A stretch of DNA of 22,813 bases from Mageeibacillus sp. UBA5438 (GTDB lineage: Bacteria > Bacillota > Clostridia > Saccharofermentanales > DTU023), in the NCBI GenBank assembly GCA_002427535.1, contig DIRK01000022.1, positions 37,154-59,966 on the forward strand, given 5' to 3'. The notes under the pieces were generated by a model. It was not told where the DNA came from. It did no database searches and saw nothing but the letters and a program-made list of their open reading frames with translations. This document shows positions 1-7,935 of this stretch, piece after piece. The position numbers and the translations under genes are program-made. The stretch's first letter is position 1; each line of letters starts with the position of its first letter.

Positions 1-40
1 GTACTTGTCGGAATTAGATGAATTTGAAGGAGGAATGACA

Positions 41-271
41 ATGCCAAAACGCGAGTTACCCAAAGAAATTGACCCCAATCAGTTTGATCCTCCTGTGCTT
101 TCAAGCGATATGGGAACGGCCTGCACGGAAGAGTCGATGCCACTGTGCGAGATGGCCGAAGAGATCCCGGAAGAAATCTACCATGAGCAGGACGATTCAA
201 ATGAGCAGCCTGTCCACGATAATGTGCCGCCTTTAAGTGAGCCTGAAGATGTCTGCGAAGGGGACGCATGA
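41..271 (+). CDS. Small acidic protein of unknown function (76 aa)
   Basis: I do not recognise this protein. The ATG at 41 is chosen because AAGGAGG lies seven bases upstream; the frame is open back to the window edge, so a longer product starting outside cannot be fully excluded. The product is strongly acidic (runs of Glu/Asp in the second half), has no hydrophobic segment or signal peptide, and holds three cysteines, two of them eight residues apart in the middle. Its stop lies inside the 5' end of the following ABC ATPase frame, so the two are probably co-translated. It could be an accessory of that exporter or simply the last gene of an upstream operon; nothing in the sequence decides. 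Confidence 0.6.
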   Translation: MPKRELPKEIDPNQFDPPVLSSDMGTACTEESMPLCEMAEEIPEEIYHEQDDSNEQPVHDNVPPLSEPEDVCEGDA

Positions 272-1220
272 CCCGTCTTTGAGCGTTTGCTCGATGCGAC
301 AAGTGGTCAAGCGTTACCGCGAGCTCAGCGCCTTAGATCATTTTGATCTCGATATTGGCGAGGGTGAAATTGTCGGTCTTCTCGGACCGAACGGATCGGG
401 TAAAACAACGGCGATTAACTGTATCTTGGGTCTTCTTTCCTTTGACGAGGGCGCCATTACGGTTTTCGGTGAACCGCCCGGTTCAAAAGATCCGATGTTG
501 AAGAGCCGTATCGGGCTTGTACCAAGCGATTTAGCCTATTTTGAAGAATTAAGCGTCATGGAGAATGTGCGCTATTTTGCGGGGCTTTATGAGTCGGATA
601 AACATCGGCAAAAACAGTGGACCGATGAGGCGATTCATTTCACGGGTTTAGAAAAATTCGCGAAATTCTCCACCAAGAAATTGTCGGGCGGACTGAAACG
701 GCGGCTTAACATCGCCTGCGGTATTGTCCATCGGCCCAAGTTCTTGATTCTTGATGAACCGACCATTGCATTGGATGCCCAAAGCCGAAACTATGTTCTG
801 GATGGAGTGCGTGAACTGAATCGCCAAGGCTCCACCGTGCTCTACACGACGCATTATCTGGAAGAGGCGGAAAGCTTGTGCGATCGCATTGTGATTATCG
901 ATGAGGGGCAGAGGATGGCGGCGGGCACCTTGGATGAATTGATCGACCTGATCGATCCGACGGAGTCTGTGTTTATTGAATTCTCAGAAGCCCAAAAAGA
1001 AGATGATCTGTACGCCTTTATCCGAACGCTTCCGGGTGTCGTCGGAGTGGAGGGGCAAAACGGAAAAGCCATTATTCGCCTGTCTCCTCCGGGGCATCAT
1101 CTTGCGGGATTGCTTGAAGCCCTTCGAAGTCAGAAAGTCGCCTATGCCTCACTCCACAGTGAATTGCCCTCTTTGAACGATGTCTTTTTGTCGTTGACAG
1201 GAAAAGCTTTACGAGACTGA
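249..1220 (+). CDS. ABC transporter ATP-binding protein (ABC-2 exporter, first cassette)
   Basis: ATPase subunit that would power the two membrane proteins encoded directly downstream. Visible motifs are Walker A (GPNGSGKT, about residue 46 on), an LSGG signature followed by LKRR, Walker B (FLILDEPT) and the switch histidine in TTHYLEEAE. After the nucleotide-binding domain there is a C-terminal extension of about 90 residues, as in DrrA/CcmA-type exporter ATPases. The start is uncertain: GTG 237, ATG 249 and TTG 279 are all in frame and none has a convincing ribosome site, which fits coupling to the overlapping small gene. An ATG at 294 would cut into the first strand of the domain. The next gene follows after 18 bases. 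The exported substrate cannot be told from sequence. Confidence 0.93.
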   Translation: MSAKGTHDPSLSVCSMRQVVKRYRELSALDHFDLDIGEGEIVGLLGPNGSGKTTAINCILGLLSFDEGAITVFGEPPGSKDPMLKSRIGLVPSDLAYFEELSVMENVRYFAGLYESDKHRQKQWTDEAIHFTGLEKFAKFSTKKLSGGLKRRLNIACGIVHRPKFLILDEPTIALDAQSRNYVLDGVRELNRQGSTVLYTTHYLEEAESLCDRIVIIDEGQRMAAGTLDELIDLIDPTESVFIEFSEAQKEDDLYAFIRTLPGVVGVEGQNGKAIIRLSPPGHHLAGLLEALRSQKVAYASLHSELPSLNDVFLSLTGKALRD

Positions 1221-1238
1221 GAATTCGGGTCTGTTGAC

Positions 1239-2291
1239 ATGAAACAGTTCTTGCAGCATTTGAAAACACTGGGAACTTTGACGTTGAAGGACAAGGGCTC
1301 TTTGTTTTGGGTGTTTTTTTATCCGCTTATTCTCATCACCTTGATGGCGCTTACTTTTGGCGGGATCCAATCGTCGATGGAGCCAGTGAAGGTGGCGGTG
1401 GAAAAGGGACATCCTTGGAAGATTGCCTTTTTTCAGATGGATATTTTGGATCCTGTGGAAATGGAAGAACAGTCAGCGCTTGAATCACTTCAGGAACGCG
1501 TCGTGTGGGGTGTTTTCTTGTCCGACAAAAGTCTTGTGGTGGCTGAAAGCAGTGCCCAAAGTTCCGTGTTGTTTGAGATAGCTTCGGAATTGCAGCGCAA
1601 TGAAAAAGCGATGCGTTTGGGGGTCCGCCCTGATTATTCCAAAGACTTTGTGCGCACGGCCGATCAGGAAACGGACATGATGCTGTCGATCCTCAGTGTG
1701 ACGGTGGGTATGTTTTCGCTTTATGCGTATTTTTCGGGGATTGGTATGGTGGACCAGATTCAGGCGAATTTGTCGCCTTTAGCTGCAAGGCTTGCGGTGA
1801 CCCCTCTTTCGAGAGGATCGTACCTGTTGGCGGGGACGGCGATTAATACGTTTTTATCGTTGGCGGAGTCGGTTGTTTTGCTGCTTTATTTGAAATGGGT
1901 ATGGGGGGTGAATTTTTTGGTCGACGCACCCAGGAGTCTGTTCTTGCTGCTTGTGGCCGGTCTTTTGGGATTGACGGTCGGACTTTTCATCGGTGCTTCC
2001 AACCGTTGGCCCATGAAGGCGAAGATTCCGCTCGGGATCATCCTGATGCTTGTCCTGGGGGCTTTCGGCGGCATGATGAGCACGGAATTGCGTGTGATTT
2101 TTGACCGCCACCTGCCCATATTGAACCGTGTGAATCCCATTCATATTATTGGAAGAGAGCTGTACCGCCTGAACGCGCTCCGGATGACGGATGGCTATGC
2201 TTTGAGTGTTTTGTCGTTGTTTTTGGCCGCGCTGTTTCTTTTTGGCGCCGCCTTGTTCTTTATGCGGCCAAGGCCCTTTAGGAGCTTGTGA
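1239..2291 (+). CDS. ABC-2 type permease, first of pair
   Basis: Membrane subunit of the first export cassette. The 350-residue protein has the usual ABC-2 plan: one N-terminal membrane helix (about residues 20-42), a long soluble loop of roughly 100 residues, then five hydrophobic segments from about residue 147 to the C-terminus, ending in a short basic tail rich in Arg and Pro. The ribosome site is weak, as expected for translation coupled to the ATPase 18 bases upstream. The second permease begins six bases after its stop. Together with that protein it would form a heterodimeric channel. Function in export is known for the family; the substrate is not visible. Confidence 0.88.
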   Translation: MKQFLQHLKTLGTLTLKDKGSLFWVFFYPLILITLMALTFGGIQSSMEPVKVAVEKGHPWKIAFFQMDILDPVEMEEQSALESLQERVVWGVFLSDKSLVVAESSAQSSVLFEIASELQRNEKAMRLGVRPDYSKDFVRTADQETDMMLSILSVTVGMFSLYAYFSGIGMVDQIQANLSPLAARLAVTPLSRGSYLLAGTAINTFLSLAESVVLLLYLKWVWGVNFLVDAPRSLFLLLVAGLLGLTVGLFIGASNRWPMKAKIPLGIILMLVLGAFGGMMSTELRVIFDRHLPILNRVNPIHIIGRELYRLNALRMTDGYALSVLSLFLAALFLFGAALFFMRPRPFRSL

Positions 2292-2297
2292 GCGACG

Positions 2298-3314
2298 ATG
2301 ATTATTTTTCGGACCTATCTTCGCCTGATCCAAAAGCACGCGCCTATTATCGTGTCGTATTTGGCGATCTTTGTGGTTTTGGCGTTCATTATTGGGGGGG
2401 GCCGAGAAACGGAAGATCAGGATTTATATGAAAGTGCTCCGCTTGATCTTGCCATCGCTTTAGATGGTTCAGATAACGCGCTTGCCGATGAATTCAGTGT
2501 ATGGCTTGTAGGGATGGGTCACCGTGTTTCCATAACGAGCATGACGGAAATGGAAGCCCGTGAGGCGATTTTCAATGAGATGTTCGATGCTGTTTTCATC
2601 TTTCAGGAGGATTTGATTCCTTTGGCGGTCATTGATTGGAGTTCCACTTCAGGTTATCGGGCGCGCTCTGTGGCGGATACGTATTTTCGATACCGGGAGG
2701 TGTTGGGTGAAGAAAACATCAATGCTTTAAATGCTTTGCTTAATGAATCGGTGGCGGTAACTCTTTTAAAGACGGCCGAAAAAGGGGGCGATCGGGACAC
2801 AGGGGTCGCTTTTATGTCGTCTTTGGCGTATATTCTGCTCCTTATTTCAACGACGGTGGTTCCATTGATCAGTCAGTCTTTTACGGAGCCGACTTTGCGC
2901 GCGCGTTCACAACTGTCGCCGTATCCGGCCCGTGCCCGCACCCTTGAGATGCTTTTCGGTTCGGCGCTATTGGTGTTTGGGGCCGCGGTTCTGCTGTTTC
3001 TTGTGACGCTTCCCATGATCCTCCCGTTTTTCCAGGGGGCTCAGCTATTTCGTGTTGGGGTGAATTATGTTCTTTTTGTGGGCGCTGTTTTTGGATTGAG
3101 CTATGTTTTTTGCGGTTTTTTGAGAAATAGGCTTGCGATTACGGCGATCAGTACGGTGTTGTCGCTGGGGATGGCCTTTGTGTCGGGTGCTTTTGTGCCT
3201 CAGCCGATGCTTGGGAAAACGGCGCTTGCGCTATCGAAGGTTTTTCCGCTTTATTATTTTATCCATGCAATCGTTTCTCTGCTTCTTGGGAGGCGATGGC
3301 GCCCGATCTTTTGA
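2298..3314 (+). CDS. ABC-2 type permease, second of pair, C-terminus lost by frameshift
   Basis: Second membrane subunit of the first cassette, as it reads: 338 residues with an N-terminal helix (about 14-35), a soluble loop, and hydrophobic segments from about residue 175. It stops right after the motif FPLYYFIHAIVSLLLG, which in the other permeases of this window is followed by one more membrane helix. That missing helix is encoded immediately downstream in the -1 frame (see 3290-3403). The end as read, a short Arg/Trp-rich tail, looks like out-of-frame sequence. One extra base in the G run at 3288-3290 would restore a protein ending at 3403. Whether this is a real mutation or a sequence error cannot be decided here. 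Confidence 0.8.
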   Translation: MIIFRTYLRLIQKHAPIIVSYLAIFVVLAFIIGGGRETEDQDLYESAPLDLAIALDGSDNALADEFSVWLVGMGHRVSITSMTEMEAREAIFNEMFDAVFIFQEDLIPLAVIDWSSTSGYRARSVADTYFRYREVLGEENINALNALLNESVAVTLLKTAEKGGDRDTGVAFMSSLAYILLLISTTVVPLISQSFTEPTLRARSQLSPYPARARTLEMLFGSALLVFGAAVLLFLVTLPMILPFFQGAQLFRVGVNYVLFVGAVFGLSYVFCGFLRNRLAITAISTVLSLGMAFVSGAFVPQPMLGKTALALSKVFPLYYFIHAIVSLLLGRRWRPIF

Positions 3315-3403
3315 TTCAGCTGGGGTTTGGTCTTTTCTTTTTGTTTCTTGCCTTATGGCTCAGCCGTTTGGAAAACCGCTCGCGCCGTTCACTTCTTGCC
3401 TAG
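3290..3403 (+). pseudogene. Frame-shifted last membrane helix of the upstream permease
   Basis: Reading in the -1 frame from 3290 gives Glu-Ala-Met-Ala-Pro-Asp, then a strongly hydrophobic stretch (LLIQLGFGLFFLFLALWL), then a basic tail rich in Arg/Ser and a TAG at 3401-3403. This is the expected final helix and tail of an ABC-2 permease and joins smoothly to the upstream frame after Leu-Gly at 3285-3290. An ATG at 3296 with GGGAGG just before it could in principle start a 35-residue peptide, but the spacing of two to three bases is poor. Its end overlaps the convergent carboxypeptidase gene by 15 bases. Confidence 0.7.
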
Positions 3404-4579
3404 CTGATCTTGTTCCATGCGGCGCTTCATGAGGGCGCTGATCAAGAGGATAAGTCCCAAGATGATGAGGACGGCAAGGAGGAGGGCCGCGATGATTGTC
3501 ATGGTGTCGGCAGTGTTTTTAGAGGAATCACCCGGTATGTCCGTTCCGCTTTCCGGCCCGCCCGGTTCTATGACAATGGGAATGCGCTCCCCGATCCCCG
3601 TGATGGCGGCGTTTTCTGAGGGTAATTGCTCGATCAGGGCTTCGTAAACCGTGACATGGTCGGCGACATGTTCGCCTACGTTGAAGGCGCCCGTGGTGGT
3701 CAATACGAAGAGCCGCCCCCCGACGGTCTTGAAGGAGGATAGGCAGTAGCCGGATTCTTTGAGCTGGCCTGTTTTTCCGCCGTCAATGATTTTGGTGTCG
3801 ATGTCTGCTTCGGCGCCGTAGAGTGAGAGTGTGTGGACCATGGTGAGTCCGCTTTCGTGCTTGTTGGTGGCCTTTGAGGTGTAGTAGCGTGTTTTCATGA
3901 CGTCTTTTAAGAAGTCATGTTCGCTTGCGGCCAAAAGGAGGGTGGTGACGTCTTGTGCGCTGGAGTAGTTGTTGACGTCGAACAGGCCGGAGGTGTTGGC
4001 AAATTGGCTGTGCTTGAGGCCGAGGTCACGGGCTTTTTCATTCATTTTTTCAATGAACGCTGTGACGCTGCCGGCTGTTTCCCGCCCGAGCGTGTTGGCC
4101 GCCTCACAGCCGGAACTGAGGAGCAGGCCATAGAAAAGGTCGCGGAAGGGTACGGTTTCCCCGCTTTGAAAGCCGGCCATGGACGCGTTTAGTTCCGCAA
4201 GTCCCGCAAGATCGCTGGGGCGGACGGTGGCCAACTCGTCAAGGCTCCTCCCTGTCTCCATCAGCAGATCGTAGGCCACAAGCGCGGTCATGATCTTGGT
4301 CAGGGATGCGATGTAGACGACTTCGTCTTCTCGAAAATGTAAAAGATCGGATTGCCTTCCTTCGTTGTAAACGGCTAAACAGGCCGTGCGTGAATAAAGT
4401 TGTGAGCGGTCAAACTCAAAATGTTCACCCTCAATGAGGCCTGTGACGAGTTGGTCGTGAGCGTCGTCCGCTATAACAACCGGCTGCGCCAACACTAGAA
4501 AAGGCAGGGCAAGGACAAGCGCCAAGAGGATGACGCGATTAAAATAAGGGTGTCGTGGTTTTTGAATCGTCTTGGTCAT
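3389..4579 (-). CDS. D-alanyl-D-alanine carboxypeptidase, peptidase S11 (low-molecular-weight PBP)
   Basis: Secreted, membrane-anchored enzyme that trims the terminal D-Ala from peptidoglycan stem peptides. Counting from the ATG at 4579: a basic n-region and hydrophobic signal segment (about residues 14-33), the nucleophile motif SLTK (Ser92, Lys95), and the KTG triad in DGGKTG (Lys269). A linker rich in Pro, Gly and Ser leads to a C-terminal membrane helix (about 360-383) with a basic tail. The second motif reads SGC (156-158) where SxN is usual. Start choice: 4579 gives a normal signal peptide and lies 11 bases after the cupin stop; in-frame starts at 4606 (ATG, with a G-run too close) and 4630 (GTG) are possible. 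Likely co-transcribed with the cupin gene. Confidence 0.88.
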   Translation of the reverse strand: MTKTIQKPRHPYFNRVILLALVLALPFLVLAQPVVIADDAHDQLVTGLIEGEHFEFDRSQLYSRTACLAVYNEGRQSDLLHFREDEVVYIASLTKIMTALVAYDLLMETGRSLDELATVRPSDLAGLAELNASMAGFQSGETVPFRDLFYGLLLSSGCEAANTLGRETAGSVTAFIEKMNEKARDLGLKHSQFANTSGLFDVNNYSSAQDVTTLLLAASEHDFLKDVMKTRYYTSKATNKHESGLTMVHTLSLYGAEADIDTKIIDGGKTGQLKESGYCLSSFKTVGGRLFVLTTTGAFNVGEHVADHVTVYEALIEQLPSENAAITGIGERIPIVIEPGGPESGTDIPGDSSKNTADTMTIIAALLLAVLIILGLILLISALMKRRMEQDQLGKK

Positions 4580-4590
4580 GAGTTCTATTG

Positions 4591-4911
4591 TCAAAGTGTA
4601 GCGCATTCCCCCCAAAATACACAGAGCCACAGGCAGGGGTTGGAGGTGTAGGTGACTTGGTGGCGTCGGCCTTTGGGGATCAGCAGATGATCGCCCCGAT
4701 AAAGTCTAATGCGTTCATTTTCATCCACGAAAAGAATCTCAGCCTCTCCCTCTAAGACAGCCACCCATTCATGCTCATCCTGGTCGTAGATCTCGCTTGT
4801 TTGACCGGAGGACAAAATGCGCTCGATGCGTACATGCGGGGATGTCAAAAGGAGATCGGTGATTTCCTTTTCATGGTATTCAATGTTGTCAAATAGATTT
4901 TTTTGATTCAC
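4591..4911 (-). CDS. Cupin domain protein (106 aa)
   Basis: Small single-domain cupin. The first conserved strand pair is seen in the stretch DEHEWVAVLEGEAEILF and the second in LIPKGRRHQV, giving His residues placed as metal ligands in the family. It resembles the cupins annotated as phosphoribosylaminomonophosphate-like or regulatory cupin_2 proteins, but no specific substrate can be assigned. Start: GTG at 4911 has GGAGG eight bases upstream; a TTG six bases earlier (4917) would be only about two bases from that site. The gene is divergent from the acetyltransferase at 4978 and precedes the carboxypeptidase on the same strand with a gap of about 11 bases, suggesting one transcript. Confidence 0.8.
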   Translation of the reverse strand: MNQKNLFDNIEYHEKEITDLLLTSPHVRIERILSSGQTSEIYDQDEHEWVAVLEGEAEILFVDENERIRLYRGDHLLIPKGRRHQVTYTSNPCLWLCVFWGECATL

Positions 4912-4977
4912 AAGCAAAACCTCCGTTTGGATCGTTCTTCCATTATGATGATTCTATAGGAAAAGGGAGATCTTGCC

Positions 4978-5427
4978 GTGAAAGAACATGCTATTCAGTA
5001 CCGGGTAATTCTCTACGACAGCGAAGACTACCAGAAGACGCTGCCTTTGCGCGATGTGACTTTAAGACAACCCTGGGGTCAATCGATCGCGGACGACGAC
5101 TTGTCAAGTGAAGCGGATGATTACATCTACGGTGCCTTTGATGGGGATCGCCTGATAGGGATGTCCGTCCTCCAAGAGGGTGAATCGTTTGACCGGCTCC
5201 GCTATATGGCTGTCGACGAGCAATACCGCCATTGCGGCATCGGCTCGGTCATCGCGCGCCATTTTGAGGCGATCGCGCGTCAAAAAGGAAAGGCGGGCAT
5301 CCGTCTCATGGCTCGTACAAGCGTGATCGATTTTTATGAGGCCCTGGGTTATGTGGCGGAAGGCGAGCGCTTTTATCCCGATCATATTGCCGTTGAGCAC
5401 CAGTACATGCGCCTTTATTTCTCCTAA
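4978..5427 (+). CDS. GNAT family N-acetyltransferase
   Basis: Acetyl-CoA dependent acetyltransferase of 149 residues. The acetyl-CoA pyrophosphate loop is the motif RHCGIGS (residues 84-90) following strand YMAVDEQY, and a C-terminal FYEALGYVAEGE stretch matches the family's last strands; the final residues HQYMRL are typical of the ElaA/YjcF-like subgroup. The GTG at 4978 has GGGAG about nine bases before it. It is divergent from the cupin gene and stands alone, with a 108-base gap before the symporter gene. The acceptor substrate is unknown. Confidence 0.88.
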   Translation: MKEHAIQYRVILYDSEDYQKTLPLRDVTLRQPWGQSIADDDLSSEADDYIYGAFDGDRLIGMSVLQEGESFDRLRYMAVDEQYRHCGIGSVIARHFEAIARQKGKAGIRLMARTSVIDFYEALGYVAEGERFYPDHIAVEHQYMRLYFS

Positions 5428-5449
5428 TTATCGGGCACACACATTACCA

Positions 5450-5481
5450 TTGACGCCAAGGACCTGAACTTTTGTTATGAT
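5450..5481 (+). promoter_or_regulatory. Candidate promoter for the symporter operon
   Basis: TTGACG at 5450-5455 and TATGAT at 5476-5481. The 20-base spacer is longer than ideal, but TG one base before the -10 makes it an extended -10 element, which relaxes the need for a good -35. It lies 55 bases ahead of the GTG start. Confidence 0.4.
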
Positions 5482-5489
5482 AGCAAGGT

Positions 5490-5518
5490 GCGCCGGCCTA
5501 AAAGCGTATAAACGGCGC
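5490..5518 (+). promoter_or_regulatory. Leader hairpin before the symporter gene
   Basis: GCGCCG (5490-5495) can pair with CGGCGC (5513-5518), extendable past a one-base bulge by G5488-C5519. The stem would form in the 5' leader between the candidate promoter and the ribosome site (AGAGGTAG). There is no T tract, so it is not a terminator. Whether it has a role is unknown. Confidence 0.3.
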
Positions 5519-5535
5519 CTAGTAGAGGTAGTTTT

Positions 5536-6939
5536 GTGGGTGCTCAAATCGTACAGGAAATGCTGATCGGAACAGCGGTCGTCGGAGGGTTTTTGCTCCT
5601 CGGCGCCTTTTTAAGGGCCAAGGTGCCCGTGTTCAGGCGCTGGTTACTGCCGGCATCTGTGATCGGGGGGACCATCGGCCTGTTATTGGGCCCCGGTATT
5701 TGGGGTTCTGGTGCACCCTTACCCTTCCCCGATGACTGGATTTCTTTTTGGGAGGCTTTACCGGTCGTCCTGATTGTTCCCGTATTCTCAGCCGCTCCGC
5801 TCGGGATGGGCATGGACCCGTCCAAAAAACGCCGGCGTCTGCGTGACATGGCACCGATCGTCCTTTTGATGACGGGAATTTTTGCGCTCGGCGGAAGTAT
5901 CCAATATATTTTGGGTTACGGCCTGAACCTTGCCATGACGGCGATCAGTCCCGAAAGTGGCCTTTACCGCACCTTTGGTTATGAATTGCCGCAGGGCTTT
6001 GCCGGAGGTCACGGCACGGCCACTGCCATCGGAAGCATTTTGCAGGATTTCGGTCTCCCCTGGTGGCAGACATCACAGGGTGTTTCTTTAACCCTTGCGA
6101 CCATTGGACTTATCGGCGGCATGCTGTTCGGCATCTTCTTTATCAACAGGGCCGCGCGTAAGGGTGAAACACAACTTTTGGGTAACTCCCACGCGATTGA
6201 CATGGACACCTTGCAGGGCTATTCAAAAGATATTGACAAGCAGGGGAGCTTAGGGCGTCAGACAACGGCCAACTCCTCGATTGAAACCATTACCGTCCAT
6301 CTGACGATTTTGCTCATCGCGTCGGCTTTGGCCTATCTGCTGTCAGCCCGCATGCGGGTCTGGGTGCCGGCGGTGTATCTGCCCGTCTGGTTCTACGCCC
6401 TTCTTATCATGTATGTGCTGAACTTCATTTTGTTAAAACTGAAATTGCACTGGCTGATCGACACGAAGGTGAAAGCGCGGATTACAGGTACGTTTTCGGA
6501 CTTTGCCATTACGGCCGCGATCATGACCTTGCCGATCAAGGCTGTGTCGGCTTACATTGTGCCCATCCTGCTCATGGCCCTATTGGGCTTTGTCGGCACC
6601 TATTTTGTGACTTTTCCGCTATACCGCCGCACCTTCAAAGGCGACTATGCCTTTGAGCGCGCGATTATGAGCTGGGGCGTGAACACCGGCGTCATGATCA
6701 CGGGGATGACCTTGTTGAAGATCACGGATCCTGAGTATGAGTCGCCGGTGCTGAGTGACTTCTCTATGGGCTTTGCCCTGATGAGTCTGTTTTCACTCGT
6801 GATCAGCCCGATCGACTACAATTTCTTGGCGCGGGGATCGACCTTGGCGAACTTCCTTTGGAACTTAGCGGTAGGTATTTTCTACGCGACAATCGCCCTT
6901 GTCGGATACCGCATGACAAGAAGGCCGATAAAAACGTAG
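5536..6939 (+). CDS. gltS: Sodium/glutamate symporter, GltS family
   Basis: Integral membrane carrier that in characterised members imports glutamate with sodium. The 467-residue protein is almost entirely hydrophobic with about ten or more helices in two halves. The signature GGHGTA (residues 157-162) preceded by QGFA matches the re-entrant loop of GltS, and a related Gly/Thr-rich stretch (VNTGVMITGMTLL) occurs at the same place in the second half. A hydrophilic loop of about 40 residues joins the halves. GTG start with AGAGGTAG upstream. The amidohydrolase starts 19 bases after its stop, suggesting one operon. It is somewhat longer than E. coli GltS and divergent, so substrate could be another dicarboxylate or amino acid. 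Confidence 0.78.
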   Translation: MGAQIVQEMLIGTAVVGGFLLLGAFLRAKVPVFRRWLLPASVIGGTIGLLLGPGIWGSGAPLPFPDDWISFWEALPVVLIVPVFSAAPLGMGMDPSKKRRRLRDMAPIVLLMTGIFALGGSIQYILGYGLNLAMTAISPESGLYRTFGYELPQGFAGGHGTATAIGSILQDFGLPWWQTSQGVSLTLATIGLIGGMLFGIFFINRAARKGETQLLGNSHAIDMDTLQGYSKDIDKQGSLGRQTTANSSIETITVHLTILLIASALAYLLSARMRVWVPAVYLPVWFYALLIMYVLNFILLKLKLHWLIDTKVKARITGTFSDFAITAAIMTLPIKAVSAYIVPILLMALLGFVGTYFVTFPLYRRTFKGDYAFERAIMSWGVNTGVMITGMTLLKITDPEYESPVLSDFSMGFALMSLFSLVISPIDYNFLARGSTLANFLWNLAVGIFYATIALVGYRMTRRPIKT

Positions 6940-6958
6940 TAATCGGGGGGATACGGCG

Positions 6959-7795
6959 ATGAAAATCGATATTCATGTCCATGTGACACCGCCGGATATT
7001 ATTCGTGATTGGGAAAAAATCGCTGAAAAAGAGCCTTATTTCAAGCTCTTGAGCGAGAGTCCTGTGAACAAGTTTGCCACCGCCGAACAAATTGTAGAAG
7101 CCATGGACAAGGATGGTTTTGACAAGGCGGTGATCTTTGGTTTTGGTTTCCAAGACATGGGGCTCTGTCGTTATGTGAATGACTATGTGATGGAAAAGGC
7201 GAAAGAATTTCCTGAAAAGTTTATTGGCTTTGCCTCTGTTTTGCCGCAACATCCTGAGGTTGAAAAAGAATTGATCCGAAGTGTGGAAGGCGGTCTTCGA
7301 GGCGTCGGAGAATTGTTCCCGGAGGGCCAGGGTTTTGCCTTGGACTCACCTGAAGAGATGGCGGCTTTTGGCCGCACCAGCACCGAACTTGGTATCCCCG
7401 TGATGTTTCATTTGAATGAGCCTGTGGGTCATTATTACGCGGGAAAGACCCAAACGGGCCTTTACCAGGCGGAAGAATTTGCTAAGCACTTTCCGAAACT
7501 TAAAACGATTCTCGCCCATTGGGGTGGCGGCCTTTTCTTCTATGAGCTGATGCGTGAAGTGAAACAAGATCTTGAAAATGTTTACTATGATACGGCGGCT
7601 TCTGTCTTTTTATACGGGCATAAGGTATATGATGTCGTGAAAACATTGGGGCTTGTTGACAAGGTGCTTTTCGGGAGTGATTATCCCCTTCTTCCCCCAA
7701 GCCGTTACATGGCAGATCTTTCGCAAAGTGAGCTCGCGGAAGAGGATAAAAAGGCTATTTTGGGTCGTAACGCTGCAAAGCTCTTGAACCTGTAA
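6959..7795 (+). CDS. Amidohydrolase family (metal-dependent TIM-barrel hydrolase)
   Basis: Belongs to the amidohydrolase_2 group (the ACMSD-like decarboxylase/hydrolase superfamily). It opens with the metal-binding HVH (His6, His8), has a further conserved His in ILAHWGGG, and ends with the catalytic aspartate motif LFGSDYPL, all in the expected order for a 278-residue barrel. ATG 6959 is preceded by a run GGGGGGAT at a spacing of about seven. Its position 19 bases after the symporter gene suggests that it acts on a compound taken up by that carrier, but this is inference. Members of this family are hydrolases or decarboxylases; the substrate is not predictable. Confidence 0.85.
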   Translation: MKIDIHVHVTPPDIIRDWEKIAEKEPYFKLLSESPVNKFATAEQIVEAMDKDGFDKAVIFGFGFQDMGLCRYVNDYVMEKAKEFPEKFIGFASVLPQHPEVEKELIRSVEGGLRGVGELFPEGQGFALDSPEEMAAFGRTSTELGIPVMFHLNEPVGHYYAGKTQTGLYQAEEFAKHFPKLKTILAHWGGGLFFYELMREVKQDLENVYYDTAASVFLYGHKVYDVVKTLGLVDKVLFGSDYPLLPPSRYMADLSQSELAEEDKKAILGRNAAKLLNL

Positions 7796-7888
7796 GATTC
7801 ATTCTTTGTAAATTCCATGCATAATCATGCTGAGGCGGAACGTATGCCACGCCAATTGTCGTGTTTTTTGCTGTATACTTTTACCATC

Positions 7889-7920
7889 TTAAATACGACT
7901 CAGAAGATGCGTATATTTAA
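7889..7920 (+). repeat. Imperfect inverted repeat in leader of membrane protein gene
   Basis: TTAAATACG (7889-7897) faces CGTATATTTAA (7910-7920), pairing except for two extra bases. It directly abuts the ribosome site AAAGGAG (7919-7925) of the next gene. A TATACT at 7874-7879 upstream may be a -10 box, but I see no -35 at the right distance. Confidence 0.3.
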
Positions 7921-7935
7921 AAGGAGATGATTACT

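Noticed and set aside
976..1176. Plus-strand small frame overlapping the first ABC ATPase
   Set aside because: It is an alternate frame inside the ATPase C-terminal extension, with no ribosome site or recognisable product.
1854..2339. Open minus-strand frame of 161 codons across the first permease gene
   Set aside because: It is antisense to a clear membrane protein gene, has Gln/Lys-rich low-complexity content typical of antisense frames, and lacks a ribosome site.
3285..3296. Programmed -1 ribosomal frameshift in the second permease
   Set aside because: No X-XXY-YYZ slippery heptamer or strong downstream structure is visible; a simple one-base loss in a G run is a better explanation.
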